Part shown: in pieces, positions 42,561 to 50,438 of the stretch | Layout: every line of letters begins with the position of its first letter | Position numbering within the stretch: position 1 is the first letter of the stretch | NCBI GenBank assembly: GCA_030697165.1 | Contig: JAUYQQ010000008.1 | Coordinates: 253,001-317,000 of the forward strand | Direction: 5' to 3' | Source: Acidobacteriota bacterium | GTDB taxonomy: Bacteria > Acidobacteriota > Vicinamibacteria > Vicinamibacterales > UBA2999 | Length of the DNA stretch: 64,000 bases | Notes under the pieces: model-generated | Told to the model about the DNA's origin: nothing | The model's input: only the letters and a program-made list of their open reading frames with translations | Database searches by the model: none | Program-made: the position numbers and the translations under genes

Positions 42561-43337
42561 ATGAACCGCGCCTTCATTGTCATCTTATTTGCTGTCACCA
42601 GCCTCGTCGCCTGCAGCCCAGAGCCGGCGGCCACGACGACCACACCCGCGGCTGCGGCTACGCCTGCGCCGGCAGCGGCCCCGGCGGCGGCAACCATCAC
42701 CGGCACGATTGCCGAAACCATGAACTCGGGTGGCTACACCTACGCGCTGCTGAAGACCGAATCGAATGACATGTGGATTGCTGCCGGCGAGCTGCCGGTC
42801 AAGGTCGGCGACCGCATCTCGGCAACCATCGATATGCCGATGGAGAACTTCAACAGCAAGACGCTGAATCGCAGTTTCCCGGTGATCTACTTCGTGGCAA
42901 ATGTGACCCGCAATGGCCAGATCGTGCCGCCAGCTGACGGCACCGCGGCGCTCGCCCTGGCGACGAGCCATGAACCGACACCAGCGGGTGCGCCGCAAGT
43001 GGTCGAACCAATCGCGCCCGCACCCGGGGGCATCACCATTGCCGACCTCTGGGCGAAGCGCAAGGAGCTGTCCGGCAAGGCCGTGGTGGTCCGCGGCAAG
43101 GTGGTCAAGGTCAACAACCAGGTCATGGGCAGCAACTGGTTTCACCTGCAGGATGGGTCCGGCACCGCCAAGGACGGCACCAACGACCTGACGGTCACAA
43201 CCAGCGCCACGGTCAATGTCGGCGACATCGTGACCATCTCGGGCACGCTGACCACCGACAAGGATTTTGGTTCGGGCTATGCCTACGACGCGATTGTTGA
43301 GAAGGCGACCGTGACCCCAAGCAAGGCCGCCAACTGA
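42561..43337 (+). CDS. Lipoprotein with two OB-fold-like domains
   Basis: ATG at 42561 with AGGAGA upstream. The 258-aa product has a lipoprotein signal (MNRAFIVILFAVTSLVACSP, Cys18), an Ala/Pro/Thr-rich linker, a first beta-domain (TITGTIAETMNSGGYTYALL ... DMWIAAGELPVKVGDRI) and a second, similar domain (ELSGKAVVVRGKVVKVNNQV ... NWFHLQDGSGTA ... VNVGDIVTISGTLTTDKDFG). Both read like the OB-fold of NrfJ-like or nucleotide-binding-fold periplasmic proteins. A -10-like TATATT lies at 42529-42534. Function unknown; often near c-type cytochrome genes in other genomes. Confidence 0.8.
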   Translation: MNRAFIVILFAVTSLVACSPEPAATTTTPAAAATPAPAAAPAAATITGTIAETMNSGGYTYALLKTESNDMWIAAGELPVKVGDRISATIDMPMENFNSKTLNRSFPVIYFVANVTRNGQIVPPADGTAALALATSHEPTPAGAPQVVEPIAPAPGGITIADLWAKRKELSGKAVVVRGKVVKVNNQVMGSNWFHLQDGSGTAKDGTNDLTVTTSATVNVGDIVTISGTLTTDKDFGSGYAYDAIVEKATVTPSKAAN

Positions 43338-43376
43338 CCTAGAATGTCGGGCACGGGCGCGGCCCGGAGGACACCC

Positions 43377-44312
43377 ATGACCATGACCATGACCAAGATG
43401 CTCGGTGCGTCGCTGTTGCTTGTCGGTGCCGTCTCCACCTCGATCTTTGCGCAGCGCCCGCCGCGCGCGCCGCTCACACCCGAGCAGGAAGCCGAGCGCA
43501 AGGCGCGTCAGGCCGCCACCGCCATCGCCGAGGGCGTGCGCCCCATCGACATGCTCGATTCGGTCTGGATTGAAGAGCTGTCGTGGATGGAAGTGCGCGA
43601 CCTCATGAAGGACGGCTACACGACGGTGTTCCTCGGCACCGGCGGCGTCGAGAAGAACGGGCCATACACTGCCACCGGCAAGCACAACTACGTGTTGAAG
43701 ACCACGCTCGAGGTGATTGCGAGAAAGAACACCAAGACCCTGGTGGCACCGCTCGTCACGTGGGAGCCGTGCGATCCGGACCGCGACGGCTTGACGCCCG
43801 GCTCGTTCTGCGTCAGCCAGGAGACCTATCGCGCGCTGCTGCGCGACGCGATTACCAGCCTCAAGAGCCAGGGTTTCAAGGACATCGTCATGGTCGCCGA
43901 AAGCGGCGGCAACCCGCCGGCGATGATCGAGGTCGCGAGCGAACTGAACGCCAAGTGGAAAGGCAGCCCGTCGCGCGTGTTCTATCTGTCCGAGTACTAC
44001 GAAGAGGACAAATGGAGCTACAACTACCTGAAGCAGACCCTCGGCATCGTCCAGGTGCCCGACGTCCAGTCAGCGACGCGCTGGGACATTCACGACGACT
44101 ACCACTACGAGGCGCTCGTGGCGGTCCAGGATCCGAAGCTGGTGCACGCCGAGCAGCGCATCAAGGCCGGCAAGTTCAGCATTTACGGGGTGGAGATCGG
44201 CTCGATCGAAAAGCTGGTCGAGAACGGAAAGAAGCTGGCTGACTATCGCGCCGACATCACGATCAGGGCGCTGAAGAAGGCGCAGGCGGCGTTCACGCCT
44301 GCGAGCCAATAA
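43377..44312 (+). CDS. Secreted creatininase-fold protein with altered metal ligands
   Basis: ATG at 43377 with GGAGG at 6-base spacing; the 311-aa product has a signal peptide (to about residue 25, SIFAQ). It follows the creatininase family: VFLGTGGVEKNGPYTATGKH near residues 84-103, then IVMVAESGGNPPAMIEVASE. In active members the first motif is E-x-H-G-P-H and the second N-G-H-G-G-N. Here the histidines are replaced (Glu92-Lys-Asn94, and Glu-Ser-Gly-Gly-Asn), so the classical dinuclear zinc site is incomplete. Either another metal or no catalysis. Converges on a serine hydrolase gene. Confidence 0.8.
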   Translation: MTMTMTKMLGASLLLVGAVSTSIFAQRPPRAPLTPEQEAERKARQAATAIAEGVRPIDMLDSVWIEELSWMEVRDLMKDGYTTVFLGTGGVEKNGPYTATGKHNYVLKTTLEVIARKNTKTLVAPLVTWEPCDPDRDGLTPGSFCVSQETYRALLRDAITSLKSQGFKDIVMVAESGGNPPAMIEVASELNAKWKGSPSRVFYLSEYYEEDKWSYNYLKQTLGIVQVPDVQSATRWDIHDDYHYEALVAVQDPKLVHAEQRIKAGKFSIYGVEIGSIEKLVENGKKLADYRADITIRALKKAQAAFTPASQ

Positions 44313-44338
44313 CGACCGCGTCTACTCGGGGCCGCCGG

Positions 44339-45769
44339 CTACCGGCGCACGAACACGATGTCCTGAACGCGGCTGCCCGTAAGGACGAAACTGGTGGCAC
44401 GCCCGCCACTTCCCACCGTGAAGCGCAGGGTCCCGACCGAGCTGCGAAGAAAGGCCGCATCAATGAGCGTCAGCGTCTCGGGAACGGCCCGTGGCCGCTT
44501 CAACGTGAGCGACGATCCGTTGACGGTGATCTCGTAGTTGGCGTTGAGCTCTTCCGAATAGTACTGGCCCGCCAACAGGCCCATCGCCTCCACCGACTGC
44601 ACCGGCGTGGCGGCACCGGCGCGAGCCGCCGCCGCGGCGGCCACAGCTGACGGGGACGGCGCGGGCGCGGGGCCGGTAAAGGCGGCGCCCAGCAGGTGAT
44701 CGGCTACGCGGTGAGCCAGTGTCGCCGGCTCGGCGTTGCTGACATTGCAGAGCACGGCGACGGTCGTCTTGTGTGTCGGGAACCGCGTGAGCACCGCCCG
44801 ATAGCCACCGGTGCTGCCGGTGTGTTCAACGAGGTCGAGTCCGCGATAGGTGCCGACGGTCACGCCGAACGCGTAGTTGAGGGTCGTCCCGTCGTTCAGC
44901 TGGCCGCGCTCGAGCTGACGCGTCAGAAACCCCTGCCCACCGACGCGGCCGGTGGAGAAGTTGTCGTCCCACTTGGCGAGATCGACCACCGTCGTCATCA
45001 CGCCCCCCTGCCCGACCAGATCGTTGTTCCACACGTTGATCGCGTAGCGGCCGTTCACTGGAGGGCTGTAGGCGTACGCGCGCCCCCGCACGGGTTGCGT
45101 GTGATCGTCCTGGTAGTGCGAATTGGTCATCTCCAGTGGGCCGAAGATTCGCTCGGCGGCAAACTCGCGCAGCGTCTTGCCGGTCACCCGCTGGACGACG
45201 ATGCCGAGGACAATGTAGCCGGTGTTGCTGTAGAGATACCGATCGCCGGGTTTGAAGTTGAGGCCGCGCTGCCGGGCAGTCATCTCGAGGACATCCGTCA
45301 CCGCGTAGGTGTCGTCGAAACGCAGGCCCGCCAGGGCCACCAGCTCCCACCAGTCACGCAGCCCGCTGGTGTGGTGCACGAGATGGGCGATCGTGATCGG
45401 TGTGCCGTAATCCGCCAGCTCCGGCACGTATTTCCGCACATCGTCGGTGAGCGCCAGCCGCTGCTCCTCGACCAGGAGCGCAATCGCCGCGGCGGTGAAC
45501 TGCTTCGAGACGCTGCCCACGATGAACGGCGTGGCCGGGGTGATGGGCACGCCGTACTCGAGATTGGCCGAGCCGTACCCCTTGGCGAAGATGGTCCGGC
45601 CGTTCTGGTACACGGCGACCGCACAACCAGGCGTATCTGGCGTGAAACGGGAAAAGATCGCGTCGACCTGACCGGCCAACGCAGGAGACGTGGACACCTG
45701 TGCCGAGGCGGCCTGTGGCGAGCCGGCGGCGAAAAGCGCAATCAGGACGAGTCGAATGGCGGTCGGCAT
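44339..45769 (-). CDS. Serine hydrolase, class C beta-lactamase/PBP4* fold
   Basis: A 476-aa secreted protein (signal peptide to about residue 23). Catalytic motifs of the class C/DD-peptidase family are present: SVSK (Ser nucleophile and Lys) in VGSVSKQFTAAAIALLVEEQ, YSNTGY (the YxN motif), and HTGSTGGY in the KTG position. A C-terminal DUF3471-like beta-domain (about residues 395-476) follows an Ala-rich linker. Typical activities are peptidase or esterase, not necessarily antibiotic resistance. Confidence 0.9.
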   Translation of the reverse strand: MPTAIRLVLIALFAAGSPQAASAQVSTSPALAGQVDAIFSRFTPDTPGCAVAVYQNGRTIFAKGYGSANLEYGVPITPATPFIVGSVSKQFTAAAIALLVEEQRLALTDDVRKYVPELADYGTPITIAHLVHHTSGLRDWWELVALAGLRFDDTYAVTDVLEMTARQRGLNFKPGDRYLYSNTGYIVLGIVVQRVTGKTLREFAAERIFGPLEMTNSHYQDDHTQPVRGRAYAYSPPVNGRYAINVWNNDLVGQGGVMTTVVDLAKWDDNFSTGRVGGQGFLTRQLERGQLNDGTTLNYAFGVTVGTYRGLDLVEHTGSTGGYRAVLTRFPTHKTTVAVLCNVSNAEPATLAHRVADHLLGAAFTGPAPAPSPSAVAAAAAARAGAATPVQSVEAMGLLAGQYYSEELNANYEITVNGSSLTLKRPRAVPETLTLIDAAFLRSSVGTLRFTVGSGGRATSFVLTGSRVQDIVFVRR

Positions 45770-45794
45770 CGCAGGTTCCCGGCATCATACAAAG

Positions 45795-45829
45795 AAAAAG
45801 GGACCGGCCCACAGGCTGATCCCCTTTTT
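45795..45829. terminator. Bidirectional terminator-like hairpin
   Basis: AAAAAGGGA (45795-45803) and TCCCCTTTTT (45820-45829) with an inner GCC-CACA-GGC. It has A-run and T-run on both sides and lies upstream of the serine hydrolase and after the end of the sulfite-oxidase-like gene. Confidence 0.75.
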
Positions 45830-45832
45830 GCG

Positions 45833-45853
45833 ACTCCCGACTCCCGACTCCCG
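45833..45853. repeat. ACTCCCG x3 tandem array
   Basis: Three perfect heptamers ACTCCCG 6 bases before the stop of the minus-strand gene at 45860. A related inverse word, GGGAGTCGGGACT, occurs at 54625-54637. Confidence 0.8.
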
Positions 45854-45859
45854 TCAGGT

Positions 45860-47026
45860 TCAGGAAATCATCACCTTGCGGGGATGCTGCGAGTTGTCCT
45901 CGAGGAAGGTCTTCTTGTTCGCGAGGTCGGCTTCGGTGGGCTGCACCTTGCCATTGGCGTCGGTGACGCGCGAGATCACGGTGTGCTCGCCGGCGCTGGC
46001 GCCGTTCCAGGTGTAGTGGTAGAGTTTCCACCCGTACTTCGCCGTCGTTGACGAATCGGCCGTCGCGGCGTGCCACGGACCATCGTCGATCTTCACTTCG
46101 ACCGACTTGATCGGGGTGCCGTCGTTCAGCACGATGGTGGTCAGCTTGTGCGCGTTGCCGGTCTTGGTGACGCGGGCGACGAAGGACTTCAGGTTGAGAC
46201 GCGTGATGCCGGTCTCGACCCACTTCATCTCGCCGTTGATCATCTCGCCCTTGAGCGTGCGGTACCAGTGGGTCTGGAACTTGCCCATGTAGGGATCGGG
46301 CTGCGCGACGATCTCGGACAGCCACTTCACGTTCGGGGCGCCGTACCAACCCGGCACGATCAGGCGCAGCGGCGCGCCCTGGTGCTTGGTGAGCGGCTCG
46401 CCGTTGAGCGCATAGGCGAGGAACGGCGCGGGGTCGCTGGCGAGCGCGCGGGCGCGCGGGAGGCTGCGGCCGTACTGCTGTTCGACCTCGAAGTTGGTGC
46501 CGCGGAACGCAACGGTTTCCTTGCCGCGATCGGCGCCGAAGAACACGATCTCGTGCGCGTCGGCCTTGAGGCCGGCGGCGTCGAGCACGGTCTTGAGCGG
46601 CACGCCGGTCCAGCGGCCGTTGCCGATCAGGCCCTGCACCGGGCGGCGGTTGCCCGAGCATTCGAAGCCGGCGATGAGCTCGGTGCTGCCCATCTTGCGA
46701 ATCTCATCGAGCGACAGCGACTTCGGCGAGTTCACCTCGCCGCCAACCTTCAGGCGGTACGCGGCGGCGTCCACTTCGGGATGGCCGTAGTGCTGCGTGG
46801 TGAAGAACTGGTCGGTGGGCGTGTAGGCGCCGCTCAGCGTGCGCGTGTCGAACAACCGCCGATCGATCGCGGGATTGGCGTTGAAGGTCTGGTGCGAATC
46901 GGAGAACGGCACCATCACTTCGCCCTGCGCTAACGCAGGGAGGATCCAATCGAAGTTGCTCGCCGCGCCGAGAGCCGCCACGGCCAGCCCGGTCTTCATC
47001 ACGTCACGACGGTTCATCTCGCTCAT
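45860..47026 (-). CDS. Sulfite-oxidase-fold molybdopterin oxidoreductase
   Basis: ATG at 47026 with AGGGGGT upstream gives MSEMNRRDVMKTGLAVAALG, a twin-arginine signal. The 388-aa product has the oxidoreductase molybdopterin domain with the cofactor cysteine in LIAGFECSGNRRP, the RG and GWYGAPNVKWLSEI motifs, and a C-terminal Mo-co dimerisation Ig-like domain (TRLNLKSFVARVTKTGNAHK). It has no heme or cytochrome b5 domain, so electrons go to a separate carrier. Substrate could be sulfite or another oxyanion or sulfoxide. It ends the minus-strand cluster of four. Confidence 0.9.
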   Translation of the reverse strand: MSEMNRRDVMKTGLAVAALGAASNFDWILPALAQGEVMVPFSDSHQTFNANPAIDRRLFDTRTLSGAYTPTDQFFTTQHYGHPEVDAAAYRLKVGGEVNSPKSLSLDEIRKMGSTELIAGFECSGNRRPVQGLIGNGRWTGVPLKTVLDAAGLKADAHEIVFFGADRGKETVAFRGTNFEVEQQYGRSLPRARALASDPAPFLAYALNGEPLTKHQGAPLRLIVPGWYGAPNVKWLSEIVAQPDPYMGKFQTHWYRTLKGEMINGEMKWVETGITRLNLKSFVARVTKTGNAHKLTTIVLNDGTPIKSVEVKIDDGPWHAATADSSTTAKYGWKLYHYTWNGASAGEHTVISRVTDANGKVQPTEADLANKKTFLEDNSQHPRKVMIS

Positions 47027-47036
47027 AGACCCCCTG

Positions 47037-47090
47037 GTCCGCCTAAAGGCGGACGCCACACTTGAATGTCGTGTCCGGCTTTAGCCGGAC
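47037..47090. repeat. Inverted pair of REP-like palindromes
   Basis: GTCCGCCTAAAGGCGGAC (47037-47054) and GTCCGGCTTTAGCCGGAC (47073-47090), in opposite orientation and separated by 18 bases, like a bipartite REP unit. They fill the gap between the sulfite-oxidase-like and ankyrin genes, the second touching the ankyrin stop codon. Confidence 0.85.
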
Positions 47091-48937
47091 TAGCACGTCA
47101 CGCAGCGATTGTTGTTCTTCGAGCCGAGCTTCATCAGCAACTCGATGGTCTCGGGAATGGCCGACAGGCGCTGCACCGGACCGTTGGCCATATCGGCCGT
47201 CGTCTGGCCGCTGCGCGCGACGGCCTTCGGATCGGCACCCTTGCTGACCAGGTACAGGATCATCTCGTTGTCGCCGCGGGCGGCCGCGTGATGCAGCGGC
47301 GTATAGCCGTCGTTGTCGCGGTGGTTGACGTCGGCGCCAAGCTCCTCGACCAGGTATTTCACGGCCGCCATCCACGCTTCCGGCGCGTGGCGGTGGGCGT
47401 TACCGGCGAAGCCTTCGCCGTACTCGACACCGGTGGCGGCATGAATCGGGAAGGCGCCAGGGCCGCCGTACGGAATGGCCGGCGCGTCGTACTTCTCCAT
47501 GTCCTTCTCGGCGGTCGGCATGATCGCGCCGCCGGCGCCCTGCGGCTGGCCCCCACCGGCGACGAAGTCACCGCCGCGGCGGGCGCGTTCGCGAGGCGAC
47601 ATGGTCGCAATGTTCGGGTCGGCGCCGTAGGCCACCAGCAGTTTCATCGCCATGACGTCCACGCCGTAGGCGGCGCGCCAGAACGCGGTCGAGCCCGAGG
47701 TGTCGGCAAGGCCGCAGTTGCGGTTGCCGCAGCCGGTGTAGACGAGGTACCAGGGGTGCGAGCCGATCCGGTGATTCGGGTCCGCGCCCTTGTCGAGCAG
47801 CGCCTGCATCACCTCGAGGTAGGTGTGCTTCTGCAGCTCCATTTCCTGCGGTTGCGGGAAACGGGTGCGCGGCTGCCACGGGGTGTTGGCGGCGGCCCAC
47901 AGCGGCGCAACACCGTTGTTCTTGGCCGCGATGTTGGTGTTGGCGCCGCGCTTGATCAGCATCATCGCGGTGTCGAACTGGCCGTTGATGATGGCGGTGA
48001 GCAGCGGCGTGGTGCCGTCACCGGCGTTCTGCTGGTCGATGTTGGCGCCACCATCGAGCAGCGCCTCGGCGGCTTCGAGGTAGCCCTGGCGCGCCGCGTG
48101 CAGCAGCGCCGTCATGCCGCCCTTGGTGGCGACCGGCGGGTTGATCTCCTCGGGGTTGAAGTTGGCGCGCGGGTCGGGCGGCGCGTTCGGATCCGGCGGC
48201 GGGATCTTGCCCGAACGCACGATCTCGCGGCCGGCCTGGATCGCGGCCTGCACCTGGCTGGGCGAGGGCTTGGCTTCGGTGTCCTTGCCGACGAAACCCT
48301 CGAGCACCTTGCGCTGGCGGTCAGCAGCAGCGCGGTCGAGCGCGTTGAACTTCGGGATGTCGATCACCTTGGTGGTCACCGCGGCATCGGCACCGCGCGC
48401 CAGCAGGGCCTTGACCGCGTCGACGCGGTTGAGGCCGGCCGCGAAGATCAGCGGCGTCTGGCCCGCTTCCCCTTCCACGGCGTTGATGTCGGCCTTGGCA
48501 TCGAGCAGGATGTTGATGATCTCGGCGCTGCCGGCCGAGGCGGCCAGGTGCAGCGGCGAGGCGCCGCTGTTGGTCGAGCGCGCGTTGACGTCGGCGCCGG
48601 CCTTGAGCAGCGTCCTGGCCAGCGGGGCGCTGCCCGACTTGGCGGCCAGGTGCAGCGGCGTGTACTGCCCGATGCGCGTCACCGCAGCAATGTTGGCGCC
48701 GGCGTAAATCAGCATCTCGGCCAGTTCGGCATCGCCGCGTTCGGCGGCCCAGTGCAGCGCGCTCATGCCGTCGCCCTGCGCGCCGTTGACGTCGGCGCCC
48801 TGCTTCAGCAGATCGCGGACGGCGGCCTGGTCGCCGCGCATGGCGGCGTCGGCGATCGGTGAGACCCGCTGTTGCGCGCCGAGCGCGGTCGTCAGGACCA
48901 ACGCAATAGCCAGACTGATGGAAACGTGACGCTTCAT
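47090..48937 (-). CDS. Secreted ankyrin-repeat protein
   Basis: ATG at 48937 with GGAGAG upstream gives a signal peptide MKRHVSISLAIALVLTTALG (AQQ). The 615-aa protein is built mostly of ankyrin repeats (about nine or ten), such as GMSALHWAAERGDAELAEML, TPLHLAAKSGSAPLARTLLK and TPLHHAAARGDNEMILYLVS, interrupted by a Pro-rich insert near residue 260 and a longer non-repeat segment around 430-530. It ends RCVTC. Secreted ankyrin proteins commonly bind partners; here it is flanked by DUF1552 and sulfite-oxidase-like genes, so an envelope partner of those enzymes is possible. Confidence 0.88.
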   Translation of the reverse strand: MKRHVSISLAIALVLTTALGAQQRVSPIADAAMRGDQAAVRDLLKQGADVNGAQGDGMSALHWAAERGDAELAEMLIYAGANIAAVTRIGQYTPLHLAAKSGSAPLARTLLKAGADVNARSTNSGASPLHLAASAGSAEIINILLDAKADINAVEGEAGQTPLIFAAGLNRVDAVKALLARGADAAVTTKVIDIPKFNALDRAAADRQRKVLEGFVGKDTEAKPSPSQVQAAIQAGREIVRSGKIPPPDPNAPPDPRANFNPEEINPPVATKGGMTALLHAARQGYLEAAEALLDGGANIDQQNAGDGTTPLLTAIINGQFDTAMMLIKRGANTNIAAKNNGVAPLWAAANTPWQPRTRFPQPQEMELQKHTYLEVMQALLDKGADPNHRIGSHPWYLVYTGCGNRNCGLADTSGSTAFWRAAYGVDVMAMKLLVAYGADPNIATMSPRERARRGGDFVAGGGQPQGAGGAIMPTAEKDMEKYDAPAIPYGGPGAFPIHAATGVEYGEGFAGNAHRHAPEAWMAAVKYLVEELGADVNHRDNDGYTPLHHAAARGDNEMILYLVSKGADPKAVARSGQTTADMANGPVQRLSAIPETIELLMKLGSKNNNRCVTC

Positions 48938-48959
48938 TCGGCTCTCCCTGAACGAACTT

Positions 48960-48981
48960 GGGCGGCACCGAAGTGCCGCCC
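48960..48981. repeat. REP-like palindrome
   Basis: GGGCGGCAC-CGAA-GTGCCGCCC, a perfect 9-bp stem with a CGAA loop, between the ankyrin and DUF1552 genes. Confidence 0.75.
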
Positions 48982-48995
48982 TCCTGGCACGAACT

Positions 48996-49023
48996 TCCCT
49001 GATCCCTGATCCCTGATCCCTGA
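48996..49023. repeat. TCCCTGA x4 array at the DUF1552 gene end
   Basis: Four perfect tandem heptamers TCCCTGA. On the coding (minus) strand they read as TCAGGGA repeats beginning directly after the TGA stop of the DUF1552 gene. Confidence 0.85.
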
Positions 49024-50436
49024 TCAGACCGCGGCCGTCGACGGCATCGCTTGCGTGAGCGAGAGCTTGCCCGTGCTGTCGCCGAAGTGATCCATTTCCA
49101 TGCCGAGCCCCTCGGCCATGGCCATGAACGCGTTGGCCATCGGCGTGTCGTTGGCGGCCTTGATGTGCAGGTTGCCCTTGAGCGCGCCGTTGGCGTGGCC
49201 CAGCAGGATCAGCGGGCAGCGGCGGTGATTGTGCACGTTTGGATCCGCCATCGGCGAGCCCCACACGATCATCGTCTTGTCCAGCAGGTTCTGGTCGCCT
49301 TCCATCGATTCCTTCATGCGATCGAGGAGGTAGGTCACCTGGCTGACGCGGTACTTGCAGATCTTGTTGAATTCGAGGATCCGGTCTTCGCGGTCGCCGT
49401 GGTGCGACGCGGGGTGGAACGGCTGGAGCGAACCGCTCTCGGGGAACACGCGGTTCTGCGAGTCGCGGCCGGTCTTGAACGAGATGATGCGCGTCATGTC
49501 GGTCTCGAGCGCGAGCACCTGCAGGTCGAACATCAGCTTCATGTGCTCCGAGAACGAGTCGGGCACGCCGGCCGGCGCCTCGGGCAGCTCGCGCTGTTCG
49601 CCGCTGCTGTTGCGCGCTTCGATGGCCTGGATGCGGCGCTCGACCTCGCGAACGTTGGTCAGGTAGCGATCGAGGCGGTTCTTGTCGCCGGTGCCGAGCT
49701 CGCTGCGCACGCTGGCCACTTCACCCTGGATCCAGTCGAGGATGCTGCGGCGCGACTGGCGGCGGGCAATGCGATCCTGCGGCGAGCCGCCGGTGCCGAA
49801 CAGCATGTCGAACGCGACGCGCGGGTCGCGAATCATCGGCAGCGGTTCGTTGGGCGAGGCCCAGCTGATCGAGTCGGTGTAGGCGCACGAGTAGTTGTAG
49901 GTGCAGCCGCCGGCCTGGTCGAGGTTCTCGATGCAGAACTGCATCGACGGCAGCGGCGTCGCCTGCCCGTACTTCTGGGCATAGAACTGGTCGAACGAGG
50001 TGCCGGCCCAGATGTCGGAGCCCTGCGTCTGTTTCGGGTGCGACTGGGTCAGGAACACCGCGCTCGAGCGGAAGTGGTCGCCGCCAATTTCCGGGGCGGT
50101 GAACGCCTCGGCCATGCGGACGTCGGTGTTGCTGACAATCGTCAGGTAGTCGCGATACGGCTCGAGCGAACTGAGCGCGCTGTCGGCAACCATGGTGAAG
50201 TCGGCGCCGACCTGCTCGGGCGCGAACAGGTGCTTGGTCGCGCCCCACTTGTTGCAGCCGGCCAGGCCGTGCACCTCTTCGATGCAGATCAGGCGGGTGC
50301 GCTCGGCCGCCGCCGGCGCGGCGCCAATGCCCTTGGCGGCCACCATTGCATCCAGGAACGGCAGCGCCACCGCGGCGCCCATGGCTCCCCGGATGAATGT
50401 GCGACGCGGCATGTGCTTACCAGTGAGGTACGACAT
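49024..50436 (-). CDS. DUF1552 secreted protein
   Basis: ATG at 50436 with GGGAGAT upstream. A 470-aa protein with a twin-arginine-like signal (MPRRTFIRGAMGAAVALPFL) and the DUF1552 body: TRLICIEEVHGLAGCNKWGA, GSDIWAGTSFDQFYAQKYGQ, then LDKTMIVWGSPMADPNVHNH. DUF1552 belongs to the alkaline-phosphatase/sulfatase-like superfamily neighbourhood of DUF1501 and is almost always encoded beside DUF1592 proteins in Planctomycetes, Acidobacteria and Verrucomicrobia; the pair may degrade complex polymers. It starts 2 bases after the DUF1592 stop. Confidence 0.92.
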   Translation of the reverse strand: MSYLTGKHMPRRTFIRGAMGAAVALPFLDAMVAAKGIGAAPAAAERTRLICIEEVHGLAGCNKWGATKHLFAPEQVGADFTMVADSALSSLEPYRDYLTIVSNTDVRMAEAFTAPEIGGDHFRSSAVFLTQSHPKQTQGSDIWAGTSFDQFYAQKYGQATPLPSMQFCIENLDQAGGCTYNYSCAYTDSISWASPNEPLPMIRDPRVAFDMLFGTGGSPQDRIARRQSRRSILDWIQGEVASVRSELGTGDKNRLDRYLTNVREVERRIQAIEARNSSGEQRELPEAPAGVPDSFSEHMKLMFDLQVLALETDMTRIISFKTGRDSQNRVFPESGSLQPFHPASHHGDREDRILEFNKICKYRVSQVTYLLDRMKESMEGDQNLLDKTMIVWGSPMADPNVHNHRRCPLILLGHANGALKGNLHIKAANDTPMANAFMAMAEGLGMEMDHFGDSTGKLSLTQAMPSTAAV

Positions 50437-50438
50437 CG

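Noticed and set aside
47066-48862. A 598-residue plus-strand open frame
   Set aside because: Antisense to the ankyrin-repeat gene; its apparent internal repetition mirrors the ankyrin repeats.
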